Shown here: positions 1 through 7,601 of the stretch, piece after piece | How positions within the stretch are numbered: the stretch's first letter is position 1 | How the letters are laid out: every line of letters starts with the position of its first letter | Source of the DNA: Nocardioides marinus | GTDB taxonomy: Bacteria > Pseudomonadota > Alphaproteobacteria > Rhodobacterales > Rhodobacteraceae | Length of the DNA: 64,000 nt | Direction: 5' to 3' | Assembly: GCA_019801415.1 (NCBI GenBank) | Contig: JAHVJD010000008.1 | Location: 124,001-188,000, forward strand | The notes under the pieces: generated by a model | Seen by the model: the letters and a program-made list of their open reading frames with translations, nothing else | Databases searched by the model: none | Told to the model about the DNA's origin: nothing | Position numbers and translations under genes: made by a program

Positions 1-853
1 GCGACAGGATCACCTCATGCGCGGCGATGCGCACGCGGACGGTGGTACCGGGCGTGCGGTCAATACGCGGCAGAAAAAGCGCCACCCCGCCCGCCTCCAG
101 CTCGGTCAGACCATCGCTGTGGTGGCAGTGCACGCGCGCTTTCAAAAGCGCGCCGGCAGAGCGGACACCGGTCGGCATGACCTCGGGGTCGGCCAGAACA
201 TCGGCGGCGGCGCCCTGATGTCGGACCCGGCCATCCTGCATGACGACAACGGTCGTTGCCAGCCGGGCAACCTCGGCTGCCGAATGGCTCACATAAAGGA
301 TCGGTATGCCGATCTCATCACGCAGCCGCTCGAAATACGGCAGGATCTCCGCCTTGCGCGCCTCGTCCAGGGCTGCCAAAGGCTCATCCGCGAGCAGCAT
401 CCGCGGCGCTGACAGCAAGGCCCGGCCAATGGCCACCCTCTGTTTTTCGCCGCCAGACAGCAGACCCGGCCGCCGGTGAAGCAGCGACCCTATTCCCAAG
501 AGCTCCACCACCCGGTCCAGGCTTTCAGGCTTGCTGCCCCGGGGCGCGAATTTCTGTCCATAAAGCAGGTTCTGCCGGACAGTCAGATGCGGAAACAATC
601 GGGCGTCCTGGAACACATAGCCCATTCGCCGCTTGTGGGGGGGCAGCCAATGGCGTTGATCGGTATCGCCCAGCACCTCGCCATCCACCATGATGCGTGC
701 GCGATCGGGGCACAGCAGCCCCGCAACCGCCTGCACAACGGTGGTTTTTCCGGTTCCTGAGCGGCCGAAAAGGACCGTGACCCCCAATGGCGCTTCAAAA
801 CGCACGTCCAGAGAAAAATCGGGCAGACGGTGTTTGAGCTCGACAGACAGCAT
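1..853 (-). CDS. modC: Molybdate ABC transporter ATP-binding protein ModC (partial, 3' end outside window)
   Basis: Cytoplasmic ATPase that would power molybdate import through ModB. The visible 284 residues hold a Walker A (GRSGTGKTT), the ABC signature (LSGGEKQRVAIGRAL), a Walker B region (LLADEPLAALD) and the switch histidine (VSHS). A C-terminal MOP/TOBE-like region begins and is cut by the window edge at IAAHEVILS. The ATG at 851-853 directly follows the modB stop (TGAATG), so the two are translationally coupled. Family proteins are about 350-360 residues, so roughly 70 are missing. The identity rests mainly on the modA-modB-modC order. Confidence 0.93.
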   Translation of the reverse strand, partial: MLSVELKHRLPDFSLDVRFEAPLGVTVLFGRSGTGKTTVVQAVAGLLCPDRARIMVDGEVLGDTDQRHWLPPHKRRMGYVFQDARLFPHLTVRQNLLYGQKFAPRGSKPESLDRVVELLGIGSLLHRRPGLLSGGEKQRVAIGRALLSAPRMLLADEPLAALDEARKAEILPYFERLRDEIGIPILYVSHSAAEVARLATTVVVMQDGRVRHQGAAADVLADPEVMPTGVRSAGALLKARVHCHHSDGLTELEAGGVALFLPRIDRTPGTTVRVRIAAHEVILS

Positions 854-1558
854 TCAGCGTCCTCCGACCCGTGCCGCGACCCGGCGCGCCAGCCATTCAG
901 ACAGCAGCAAGGCGGCCAGCGCAATTGCGACCGAGATCAGCGTCAATCGCAAGGCCGCGCTTTCGCCGCCGGGCACCTGCAGGAAGGCGTATATCGCGGA
1001 AGGCAACGTCTGGGTCTGGCCCGGAATGTTGGAGACAAATGTGATCGTGGCACCAAATTCGCCCATCGCCTTGGCAAACCCCAAGACCGCCCCGGCCAGC
1101 ACCCCGGGCAGGATGAGCGGCAGGGTCACCGTGATGAACACCCAGGGGCGCGATGCCCCCAGCGTTGCCGCGGCTTCCTCCAGCTTGGGGTCGACCGCCT
1201 CGATCGACAGGCGGATGGCACGTACCATCAGGGGAAATCCCATGATCGCCGCCGCCAGCGCCGCCCCGGTCCAGCGGAAGGCAAATACCACGCCAAATTG
1301 CTGCAAGGCTGCTCCGACGGGTGCCTTGGGCGCGAAGACCATTAACAGCAGATAGCCCGTCACCACCGGCGGCAGGACAAGGGGCAGGTGCACCAAGCCA
1401 TTCAGCAGCTGCTTGCCGCGAAACTGGCGTCGGGCGAGGGCATGTGCGACGAGCAGGGCCAGCGGCAAGGCCGCAAGGGTTGCCCAGAATGACACCCGCA
1501 GCGACAGCTGTACCGCCTGCCATTCCTGCGGGCCGAGCCATGCAGTGACACCGCTCAC
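854..1558 (-). CDS. modB: Molybdate ABC transporter permease ModB
   Basis: Inner-membrane permease of 234 residues with about five hydrophobic segments, the first at residues 20-40. The permease EAA loop reads EEAAATLGASRPWVFITVTLPLILPG and is followed by the ModB-typical GFAKAMGEFGATITF and IPGQTQTLPSAIY stretches. The start is GTG at 1556-1558 and overlaps the modA stop by 4 bp (GTGA), so the two genes are coupled. Length and motifs match ModB well; tungstate permeases of the TupB type are the main alternative, less likely beside this ModA. Confidence 0.94.
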   Translation of the reverse strand: MSGVTAWLGPQEWQAVQLSLRVSFWATLAALPLALLVAHALARRQFRGKQLLNGLVHLPLVLPPVVTGYLLLMVFAPKAPVGAALQQFGVVFAFRWTGAALAAAIMGFPLMVRAIRLSIEAVDPKLEEAAATLGASRPWVFITVTLPLILPGVLAGAVLGFAKAMGEFGATITFVSNIPGQTQTLPSAIYAFLQVPGGESAALRLTLISVAIALAALLLSEWLARRVAARVGGR

Positions 1559-2355
1559 TTGCGGACCGCTCTGAAACCGTGGCGCAGGAAAATGGCCTGG
1601 CTCTCCCGCCCGCTCAGGAACTTGATGAAGGCCTCTGCTGCCTGCTGCTGGCCCGCGGTCACGGCAGCGATGGGGTAGACGATGGGCGGATGGCTGTCAG
1701 CGGCAAAGGTGGCAACGACGGACACAGTCGGCTCCGCCCGCGCGTCCGTGGCATAAACCACACCCAGCGGGGCCGCGCCCGTGGAGACCAGCGCCAGGGC
1801 TGCGCGCACGTTTGCCGCTTGCGCCACCTTGGGCGCCACAGCATCCCATTGATTGAGCGTGCTCAGCGCCGCCTTGCCGTAGATCCCGGCAGGAACCGCA
1901 TCGACCAACGCCATGGCCAGATGCCGATCGCCCAGCACCTCGGCCAGATCGGTTTGAGCAAGGTCCAACGGCGGGGCGTCAGTGCCATGCGCGATCAGAA
2001 CCAGATCGTTGGCGAGGAGGTCGCTGCGACTGCGAGGCGCGACGAGACCGTCCGTTTCCAGCACATCCATCCAGGTCGTATTCGCCGAAAGGAAGACATC
2101 CGCAGGCGCGCCGAGCTGAATCTGACGCGCCAGCGCTGAGGAGGCCGCGTAGGAGAGGATGACGTCCTCGCCGGTGGCCACGGTGAAGGCGTCTGCCGCC
2201 TCGTCGAGGGCGTTCTTCGTACTTGCAGCGGCAAAGACCGTTACCTGCGCAGTGGCAACAGAGCCGAAACCGCACAGGACAACGACCGCCAACACGGCTA
2301 CCCAATGGAGCAGTCGACGGCCCGTAACCTCTGATGATGCCTTGCGCTTGGTCAT
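1555..2355 (-). CDS. modA: Molybdate-binding periplasmic protein ModA
   Basis: Periplasmic oxyanion-binding protein of 266 residues. An N-terminal signal peptide (hydrophobic LLHWVAVLAVVVLCGFGSVATA) is followed by the characteristic VTVFAAASTKNALDE, where the AAAS serine normally binds the oxyanion. Later blocks AGIYGKAAL, GAAPLGVVYATDA and YPIAAV are also ModA-like. I chose the ATG at 2353-2355, preceded by AAGGGAC at a good distance; a longer in-frame start at 2394 would only add an odd N-terminus. First gene of modABC; no modE regulator is visible next to it. Confidence 0.94.
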   Translation of the reverse strand: MTKRKASSEVTGRRLLHWVAVLAVVVLCGFGSVATAQVTVFAAASTKNALDEAADAFTVATGEDVILSYAASSALARQIQLGAPADVFLSANTTWMDVLETDGLVAPRSRSDLLANDLVLIAHGTDAPPLDLAQTDLAEVLGDRHLAMALVDAVPAGIYGKAALSTLNQWDAVAPKVAQAANVRAALALVSTGAAPLGVVYATDARAEPTVSVVATFAADSHPPIVYPIAAVTAGQQQAAEAFIKFLSGRESQAIFLRHGFRAVRK

Positions 2356-2419
2356 GTCCCTTAAGGAATTAACCGTGCTCGCAAATACGGGCAATCAGTA
2401 ATTCACGGCGCCACGGCGT

Positions 2420-2449
2420 CTGCTGCCAGCCAGGACTGGCAGGCAGCAG
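2420..2449 (-). terminator. Strong hairpin downstream of cheD, upstream of modA
   Basis: CTGCTGCC/GGCAGCAG outer arms enclose GCCAG/CTGGC with one A-A mismatch and a GA loop. It lies between the cheD stop (2460) and the modA start (2355), both leftward. No T-run follows on the minus strand, so it may be a Rho-independent terminator of weak type or an mRNA-end stabiliser. Confidence 0.55.
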
Positions 2450-2459
2450 CTATATCTTG

Positions 2460-3023
2460 TCAGAACAGGTCGACGACACCTGCGCCTGCGGCAGCCGGGG
2501 CCGGGGCCACGGGCGGTGCTGCAACGGCACGCTGCTCCAGTTCGCCCAGCTGGCGGTCGTCCTGCACATGGGTCTGCTGCGCCGCGCCAGAGCATGGATG
2601 GAAGCGGACCCGCCGGGCAGAGGTGCCGCCAACGCTCGACGAGATGCAAGGGATGCCCTCGTCGCGCAGGAACCGTTGGACGAAGTCGGCATTCGCCGCG
2701 CCGATGTCCGACAGGTTCACCGACATCTTGGCACCGCCAAACACCTTGGCCTTGAGATTGGAGCGCACCGCGCCCTTCTTCATGATGCCGTTGATCAGCA
2801 GCTCCATCGCGTGAATGCCATAGCGGGCGTTGGCCGCCCCACCGCCCCTGGCATTGGCCAGCAGGAAGTGGTTCATGCCTCCCACCCCACGGTCGGGGTC
2901 GTAGATGCAGGCCGCGATGCAGGAGCCCAGAACCGTCGAGAACACGGTCTTGGGGTCCGTTGTCACGCGGTAATCTCCTTGCAGAACAGTCACGGGCTTC
3001 GTGTTGGCAAAAACATTGTTCAA
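2460..3023 (-). CDS. cheD: Chemoreceptor glutamine deamidase CheD
   Basis: Cytoplasmic enzyme that deamidates receptor glutamines and can interact with CheC-type phosphatases. About 187 residues; the CheD active-site block is TVLGSCIAACIYD with the catalytic cysteine in GSC, followed by GGMNHFLLA with the catalytic histidine and KVFGGAKM. The C-terminal 40 residues (APAPAAAGAG) are Ala/Pro-rich and probably disordered. No ATG lies at a sensible position; TTG at 3021-3023, about 12 nt after GGAAGG, begins just before the conserved region. It lies 28 bp after cheB in the mcp-cheB-cheD operon. No CheC is seen in the window. Confidence 0.9.
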   Translation of the reverse strand: MNNVFANTKPVTVLQGDYRVTTDPKTVFSTVLGSCIAACIYDPDRGVGGMNHFLLANARGGGAANARYGIHAMELLINGIMKKGAVRSNLKAKVFGGAKMSVNLSDIGAANADFVQRFLRDEGIPCISSSVGGTSARRVRFHPCSGAAQQTHVQDDRQLGELEQRAVAAPPVAPAPAAAGAGVVDLF

Positions 3024-3051
3024 GGCTAGTTCGTCCCTTCCTGCGATCTGT

Positions 3052-4059
3052 TCAGGCCTTGCTGGCCTGAAGGAGAGTGCTGGCCATGTGGGCCAGCGGC
3101 ACCTGCTGCTGGGCTGCCCCCATCTCCCAGGCAACCCTGGGCATGCCATAGACGACCGAAGATTTCTCATCCTGGGCAAAGGTTTTGGCGCCTGCCTTGC
3201 GCAGCTCCAGAAGGCCGCGGGCGCCGTCCTGTCCCATCCCGGTCAGAATTGTGGCTACAACGTCCTTTCCATATGGCACGGCAGAGGTGAACAGCGCGTC
3301 AACAGACGGCGTATGACCGGAAATATCCGGCCCTTCTTTCATCCGCAGCCGCCGAGGGGCGCGGTTGCTCAGCCCCATGTGGCGGCGCTGACCGGCCGCA
3401 ACATAGACATAGCCGGGTTCCAGCGTCAGCCCGTCTTCGGCGGCGCGGACCCGCGCCGGGCAGATACGATCCAGCAGCGATACCAGGCCAGAGCCGAAAT
3501 TCTTGCCGGTATGCTGCACGATCAGAGTGGGCGGGCAGTCGAACGGGAACCCCACCAGGACATTGCGCAACGCCTCGACCCCGCCGGTAGAGGACCCGAT
3601 CAGGATCATCTTCTTGCTGCCCCCGGCCGCGGCCGCAGGGCGGGCCGCAGAGCCGACCGCGGCGCCGCGACCACGGCGCGGGGCCTTCACCATCATGTCG
3701 AAATGCTGGGCGAACTGACTGGGGTGATCCGCCTTGGTCAGCTCGAAGATGCCGGCGCCGACATCCAGCAAGGGTGAAGATTTCCGGGCCGGAGTCGCGC
3801 CGAAAGTGTCCATGACCGACACCCAGCGCGTGTCCATGGCCGAAAACAGCGCCATCATCATTTCGAATTCGGGTAGCTTGGTGAACCCGTCTTCGACAAA
3901 GGCAAATACCGGCTGCGCCGCCTCGGCCTGATTGTAGGCCATCATCAAATTGTTGGCCAGATACACCTTCATGCCTGGATAGGTTTGTTCCATGTAGCTT
4001 TTCAGCGACATGGCAAAGTTTCGATCCGTGGTAATGATCAATAAGTTCTTCGAAGACAA
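3052..4059 (-). CDS. cheB: CheB-type protein-glutamate methylesterase with degenerate receiver domain
   Basis: Chemoreceptor methylesterase/deamidase, 335 residues from the chosen start. The C-terminal esterase carries the triad: S157 in GSSTGG, H183 in VQHTG, D278 in GMGQDGA. The N-terminal domain has receiver-like spacing (KNLLIITTDRNF), but the usual acidic pair is TT (10-11) and the phospho-acceptor position is E56 (PVFAFVEDG). A roughly 25-residue Ala/Arg-rich linker joins the domains. I chose TTG at 4057-4059, preceded by GGGGAA; the ATG at 4113 sits just after, and the one at 4146 inside, a 12-bp hairpin and neither has a good ribosome-binding site. Same operon as the MCP and cheD. Confidence 0.9.
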   Translation of the reverse strand: MSSKNLLIITTDRNFAMSLKSYMEQTYPGMKVYLANNLMMAYNQAEAAQPVFAFVEDGFTKLPEFEMMMALFSAMDTRWVSVMDTFGATPARKSSPLLDVGAGIFELTKADHPSQFAQHFDMMVKAPRRGRGAAVGSAARPAAAAGGSKKMILIGSSTGGVEALRNVLVGFPFDCPPTLIVQHTGKNFGSGLVSLLDRICPARVRAAEDGLTLEPGYVYVAAGQRRHMGLSNRAPRRLRMKEGPDISGHTPSVDALFTSAVPYGKDVVATILTGMGQDGARGLLELRKAGAKTFAQDEKSSVVYGMPRVAWEMGAAQQQVPLAHMASTLLQASKA

Positions 4060-4120
4060 TGGGTTCCCCAATCTCGTTTCAGTGTCGCAGAAATGGGCGA
4101 CACAGATTGCCATGGTCAGA

Positions 4121-4148
4121 GGATGCCGCCGCCGGTGCGGCGGCATCC
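4121..4148 (-). terminator. Perfect 12-bp hairpin between mcp and cheB
   Basis: Arms GGATGCCGCCGC and GCGGCGGCATCC pair perfectly around a 4-nt loop (CGGT), 11 bp after the mcp stop. There is no T-run, so partial termination, RNA end protection or control of cheB translation are all possible. It covers the upstream cheB start candidates, which supports the later TTG start. Confidence 0.6.
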
Positions 4149-4159
4149 CTGGTTAAGGT

Positions 4160-6520
4160 TCAAAAATCCTGCCAGACATCGCGCGCGGCATTGCCATCGC
4201 TCGCCATCACCACTGCGGCGGCGCCGGCCGCTTTGCTCCGTGGGTCGGGGCCTTTTCGGGCCTCGGCAAGAGGTGTGCGCTTGCCACCGGTTTCAAACGA
4301 CCCGGCAGGTTGCGCGTCACCGCCGATCACGCGGAACTGGCCGACCAGCTCAGCCAGCTTCCCGGCATCGCTGTTGAGCATATGCCCGGCCGCGGTGGCC
4401 TGTTCGACCATCGCCGCGTTCTGCTGAGTCACTTGGTCCAGCTGGGTGACGCCGGTGTTGATCTCATGCAGGCCGGTGGATTGCTCCGCCGCACCCTCAG
4501 CGATGCCGGAGACCAGCTGCGAGATATGGGTCACCTGCGACACGATGCTTTGCAGCGCCTCGCCGGCCTTGCCGACCAGATCCACGCCGCGCTCGACCTG
4601 CTTGGAGCTGTCGGAGATCAGCGTCTTGATCTCCATCGCCGCCTCGGACGAACGCTGCGCCAGCGCCCGCACCTCGCTTGCGACCACCGCAAAGCCCTTG
4701 CCGGCCTCGCCCGCCCGCGCGGCCTCGACCCCGGCGTTCAGTGCCAGGAGGTTGGTCTGGAAGGCGATGTCGTCGATGACGGAGATGATCTGGCTGATAT
4801 GGGCCGAGGATTGCTCGATCTCGGTCATCGCGGCCACGGCGCTTTGGACCACGGCGTCGCTGGTCTCGGCCTCGTCGCGGGCCTGCTGCATGGTCGCCTC
4901 GACGCTGCGCGCGCCCTCGGCGGCGGATTTCACGCTCGCGGTCAGCTCGTCCAGCGCGGCGGCGGTCTGCTCGAGGGTGGCGGCCTGGCTTTCGGTGCGG
5001 TGCGACAGGTCGTCGGAGGCCTGGCTGATCTCGGCGGCGCCGCTGCGGATGCTGCCGGAGGCCGCGATCACCTGCTGCACGGTGGCGTTCAGGTTGCTGA
5101 CGGTGCTGTTGAAATTCTGCCGCAGCTGTTCGTATTCCGGCGGGAAGGGGGTGTCGATGGGCTGCGAGAAGTCGCCCTCCGCCAGGCACATCAGGCCATT
5201 GCTGAGGTTGTCGACCACCTGCTGCTGCTGGCGCTGCATCTCGGCGCGCTCCTCCTCGGCGGCGCGGGCCAGTTTCAGGTCGTCCTGCATCGACAGGAGC
5301 GTCTTGCCGATCTTGCCGATCTCGTCGCGGCGGTGCGCGGCCTCGACCTCGGTGTCGAGATTGCCACCGGCGACCGCTTCCATGTTGTCGCAGATGCGGT
5401 TGATCGGCTTGGTGATCGAGCGCGCGAAAAGCCAGCCCAGGAGGGACATGCCAGCGGCGAAGATGGCGGAGACCAGCAGCAGCTTGTTGCGCTTGGCCAC
5501 GGCCGGGGCCATCAGCTCCTGCCAATCCTGTTCGGCAACGATCGCCCAATCTGCAAAGGCCAGCGGCAGCGGTTCGGAATAGGCCAGCACCGACTGACCG
5601 TTCAGACCTTCGACCTCCGGCAGCACGTGAATTTTACCGTCGAAGGCTTCGCGCATCTGCATGGTGTCCGGCAGGTCGGACAGAACCTGGTAACCGCCTG
5701 CAAAGCGGGAAGACGACCGTGCCTTTCCGTCCGCTCCGGCCAGGTAGACCTGGGTGGTTTCGCCCATGCCCTGTTCATTGTTGACGATGGCGCTCAGCAG
5801 GTCCACCGGGATCTGCACCGCTAGCACCCCCACGGTGAGGTTTGCATCATTCACGACCGGTGCGGCGGCAAAGGCCGCGGCTACGCCGTTGCTGGGCGCA
5901 TAGGGCTCCATGTCGGCATAGAAGACGTCGCCGCGGTTGCCTGCGACGGCCTTGCGATACACCTTCGCCAGCCCGCTGTCGCTCAGCGGGCCATTCAGCA
6001 TATTGGTGCCGAAGTCGCTTTCCTTGAACACCGAATAGACCACGTCACCTGCGAGATTGATCAGGAAGGCATCGTAATAGCCCTTGCTTTCGATCAGGGT
6101 CCGATAGGCCGGGTGAAAGCTTTCATGGTGCATGTGATAGGGGGAGTCGCCGTCGCCGCGGGCCAGCAGATGCTTCTTGCCCGTCGGGTTGGGGTTGTTC
6201 TCGATATAGGCCTTGCGCAGGATCTCACCCGGGTTTCCCTCGAGGTCGTTCCAGGTCATCGTCAGCCATTCGATCGCGGTCGCGGTCGACGGCACCGCCG
6301 CCAGGGTTCGCACATCCGCCTGGATGGCATCAAACAGGGTGGTCACCGAGTATTTTCGGTCCGCTACCATGGATCGGAACTGGTCCTCCGCGCTTTGCTT
6401 TACGCTGTTTTGAAAAGAGACCGTACTGATCGTTACAAGAGCAGCGGTCATGGCCAGGCCAAAACCGACAACAAAAAGTGGCAGCCGGTAGGCTAGCTTG
6501 AGCGATTGCAACGCTTTCAT
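4160..6520 (-). CDS. Methyl-accepting chemotaxis protein with C-terminal CheR/CheB-binding pentapeptide
   Basis: Transmembrane chemoreceptor, 786 residues. TM1 about 13-33, a periplasmic Cache-like sensor about 34-345, TM2 about 346-366. A first HAMP ([12 protein letters not shown]) follows, then a second HAMP-like unit about 436-488 ([14 protein letters not shown]), then the cytoplasmic coiled coil. The signalling tip holds [23 protein letters not shown] (split here: tip about 583-605) and [18 protein letters not shown]. The chain ends VWQDF, an aromatic-x-x-aromatic pentapeptide like the NWETF tether. ATG at 6518-6520 is preceded by GGAGAA at 5 nt. The ligand is unknown. First gene of the leftward che operon. 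Confidence 0.95.
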   Translation of the reverse strand: MKALQSLKLAYRLPLFVVGFGLAMTAALVTISTVSFQNSVKQSAEDQFRSMVADRKYSVTTLFDAIQADVRTLAAVPSTATAIEWLTMTWNDLEGNPGEILRKAYIENNPNPTGKKHLLARGDGDSPYHMHHESFHPAYRTLIESKGYYDAFLINLAGDVVYSVFKESDFGTNMLNGPLSDSGLAKVYRKAVAGNRGDVFYADMEPYAPSNGVAAAFAAAPVVNDANLTVGVLAVQIPVDLLSAIVNNEQGMGETTQVYLAGADGKARSSSRFAGGYQVLSDLPDTMQMREAFDGKIHVLPEVEGLNGQSVLAYSEPLPLAFADWAIVAEQDWQELMAPAVAKRNKLLLVSAIFAAGMSLLGWLFARSITKPINRICDNMEAVAGGNLDTEVEAAHRRDEIGKIGKTLLSMQDDLKLARAAEEERAEMQRQQQQVVDNLSNGLMCLAEGDFSQPIDTPFPPEYEQLRQNFNSTVSNLNATVQQVIAASGSIRSGAAEISQASDDLSHRTESQAATLEQTAAALDELTASVKSAAEGARSVEATMQQARDEAETSDAVVQSAVAAMTEIEQSSAHISQIISVIDDIAFQTNLLALNAGVEAARAGEAGKGFAVVASEVRALAQRSSEAAMEIKTLISDSSKQVERGVDLVGKAGEALQSIVSQVTHISQLVSGIAEGAAEQSTGLHEINTGVTQLDQVTQQNAAMVEQATAAGHMLNSDAGKLAELVGQFRVIGGDAQPAGSFETGGKRTPLAEARKGPDPRSKAAGAAAVVMASDGNAARDVWQDF

Positions 6521-6941
6521 TCTGTTCTCCAAGATCGAGCGGTTCGGGCCACCGCAGATGTCGTTCGAAGCAGACTGGTCGCCAGTTCTTAATTTGCGGC
6601 TTACGCAAGTGCGATTTGCACGGTTTCGGGGCTGTTTGAGCGAGCCTCTGCCGCCCGGAAACGGGGTTTGATCGCGCCCTGGCAACCATCACGTGCAATG
6701 CCCTGACAGCGGCACGACCAGCGGTGAACTGATTCGCCGTGCGTCGGATTCGCCGCCCGTTTCGCCACCGTGAGACCCCCATAAAAATTGATCTGATTTC
6801 GCGGAATAGATCGCGCGGATTGTCCTTATGAATCCCCGCGAGCGGGCCTCGGGCGGCAATCAAATGTTAAGGCCCGCTGCCTATGACTGGCAGCACAGAA
6901 AACGAACTGATCGCCGACAACGGGGGTGCGAATCGCCGAAA
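6521..6941. promoter_or_regulatory. Divergent che promoter region (no gene seen)
   Basis: About 420 bp between the two che operons. It must hold promoters for both mcp-cheB-cheD and the STAS-cheYAWR operon. An AT-richer patch (ATAAAAATTGATCTGATTT, near 6781) is the likeliest core region. I could not identify convincing -35/-10 or sigma-28 boxes, and the short frames here have no coding character. Confidence 0.4.
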
Positions 6942-7229
6942 ATGACAACGGAAACGCAAAAGCATAAATTGGATCTGCCGAACGCCTTTGCAGAGCTCGA
7001 CCCGCTGGTCTCCTTCCTGCAGGGGGCACGCTCCAAGGCGGTCGAAATCGACTGTAGCGGCGTCGCCCTGATGCCGTCGCGCTGCCTGCAGCTCCTGCTT
7101 GGCGCCGAACAGCAGTGGCGCTCCGAGGGCGTCGGTTTCTCGGTCACCAATATCACCGAATCCTGCCGCAAGTCCCTGACGTTGCTGGGATTGGAGCCCA
7201 ACCGTTTTGAAGACGAGGAAACAGCATGA
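6942..7229 (+). CDS. STAS-domain protein of the chemotaxis operon
   Basis: Small cytoplasmic protein, 95 residues, with a STAS (anti-sigma antagonist-like) fold pattern: KAVEIDCSGVALMPSRCLQLLL, then WRSEGVGFSVTNITESCRKSL. The usual DSSGL phosphoserine loop reads PSRCL, keeping one serine but losing the aspartate and glycine. It overlaps cheY by 4 bp (ATGA). STAS genes commonly accompany alphaproteobacterial cheA, where their role is unclear; a scaffold or phospho-switch partner is possible. ATG at 6942 begins the conserved part; a longer in-frame start at 6828 looks non-coding. Confidence 0.85.
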   Translation: MTTETQKHKLDLPNAFAELDPLVSFLQGARSKAVEIDCSGVALMPSRCLQLLLGAEQQWRSEGVGFSVTNITESCRKSLTLLGLEPNRFEDEETA

Positions 7230-7600
7230 AAACCAAAGTCCTGGCAATCGACGATTCCCGCACCATTCGGAATCTTCTGGCCGCAACCCTGGAAGAGGCC
7301 GGATTTGAATACCACTGCGCTGTCGACGGCCGCGAGGGCGTGGACATGTATTCGGACGTCGATCCTGACGTCGTGATTACTGACATCAACATGCCCAACC
7401 TCGACGGTTTCGGCGTGATCGAGGAATTGCGCGGTACCGAGATCAATTCCAAGGTGCCGATCCTGGTGCTGACCACCGAAAGCGCGCCCGAGCTGAAGGC
7501 CCGCGCCCGCGGCGCCGGCGCCACCGGCTGGATCACGAAACCGTTTGACGACGCGTCGCTGATCTTCGCCCTGAAGCGTGTAACCGGAGCCGCGGCCTGA
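7226..7600 (+). CDS. cheY: Chemotaxis response regulator CheY
   Basis: Single-domain receiver, 124 residues, with all canonical residues: acidic pair D9-D10, phospho-acceptor D53 (VITDINMP), switch T83 (LVLTTES) and K105 (ITKPFDD). CheA would phosphorylate it, and phospho-CheY either binds the flagellar motor or acts as a phosphate sink. It overlaps the STAS gene by 4 bp and ends 1 bp before cheA. There is a second receiver gene in this operon, so which one contacts the motor cannot be decided here. Confidence 0.95.
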   Translation: MKTKVLAIDDSRTIRNLLAATLEEAGFEYHCAVDGREGVDMYSDVDPDVVITDINMPNLDGFGVIEELRGTEINSKVPILVLTTESAPELKARARGAGATGWITKPFDDASLIFALKRVTGAAA

Positions 7601-7601
7601 G

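Noticed and set aside
4310-5824. A 504-codon frame antisense to the MCP gene
   Set aside because: The MCP domains are complete on the minus strand; this frame is Leu/Gly/His-rich and without motifs.
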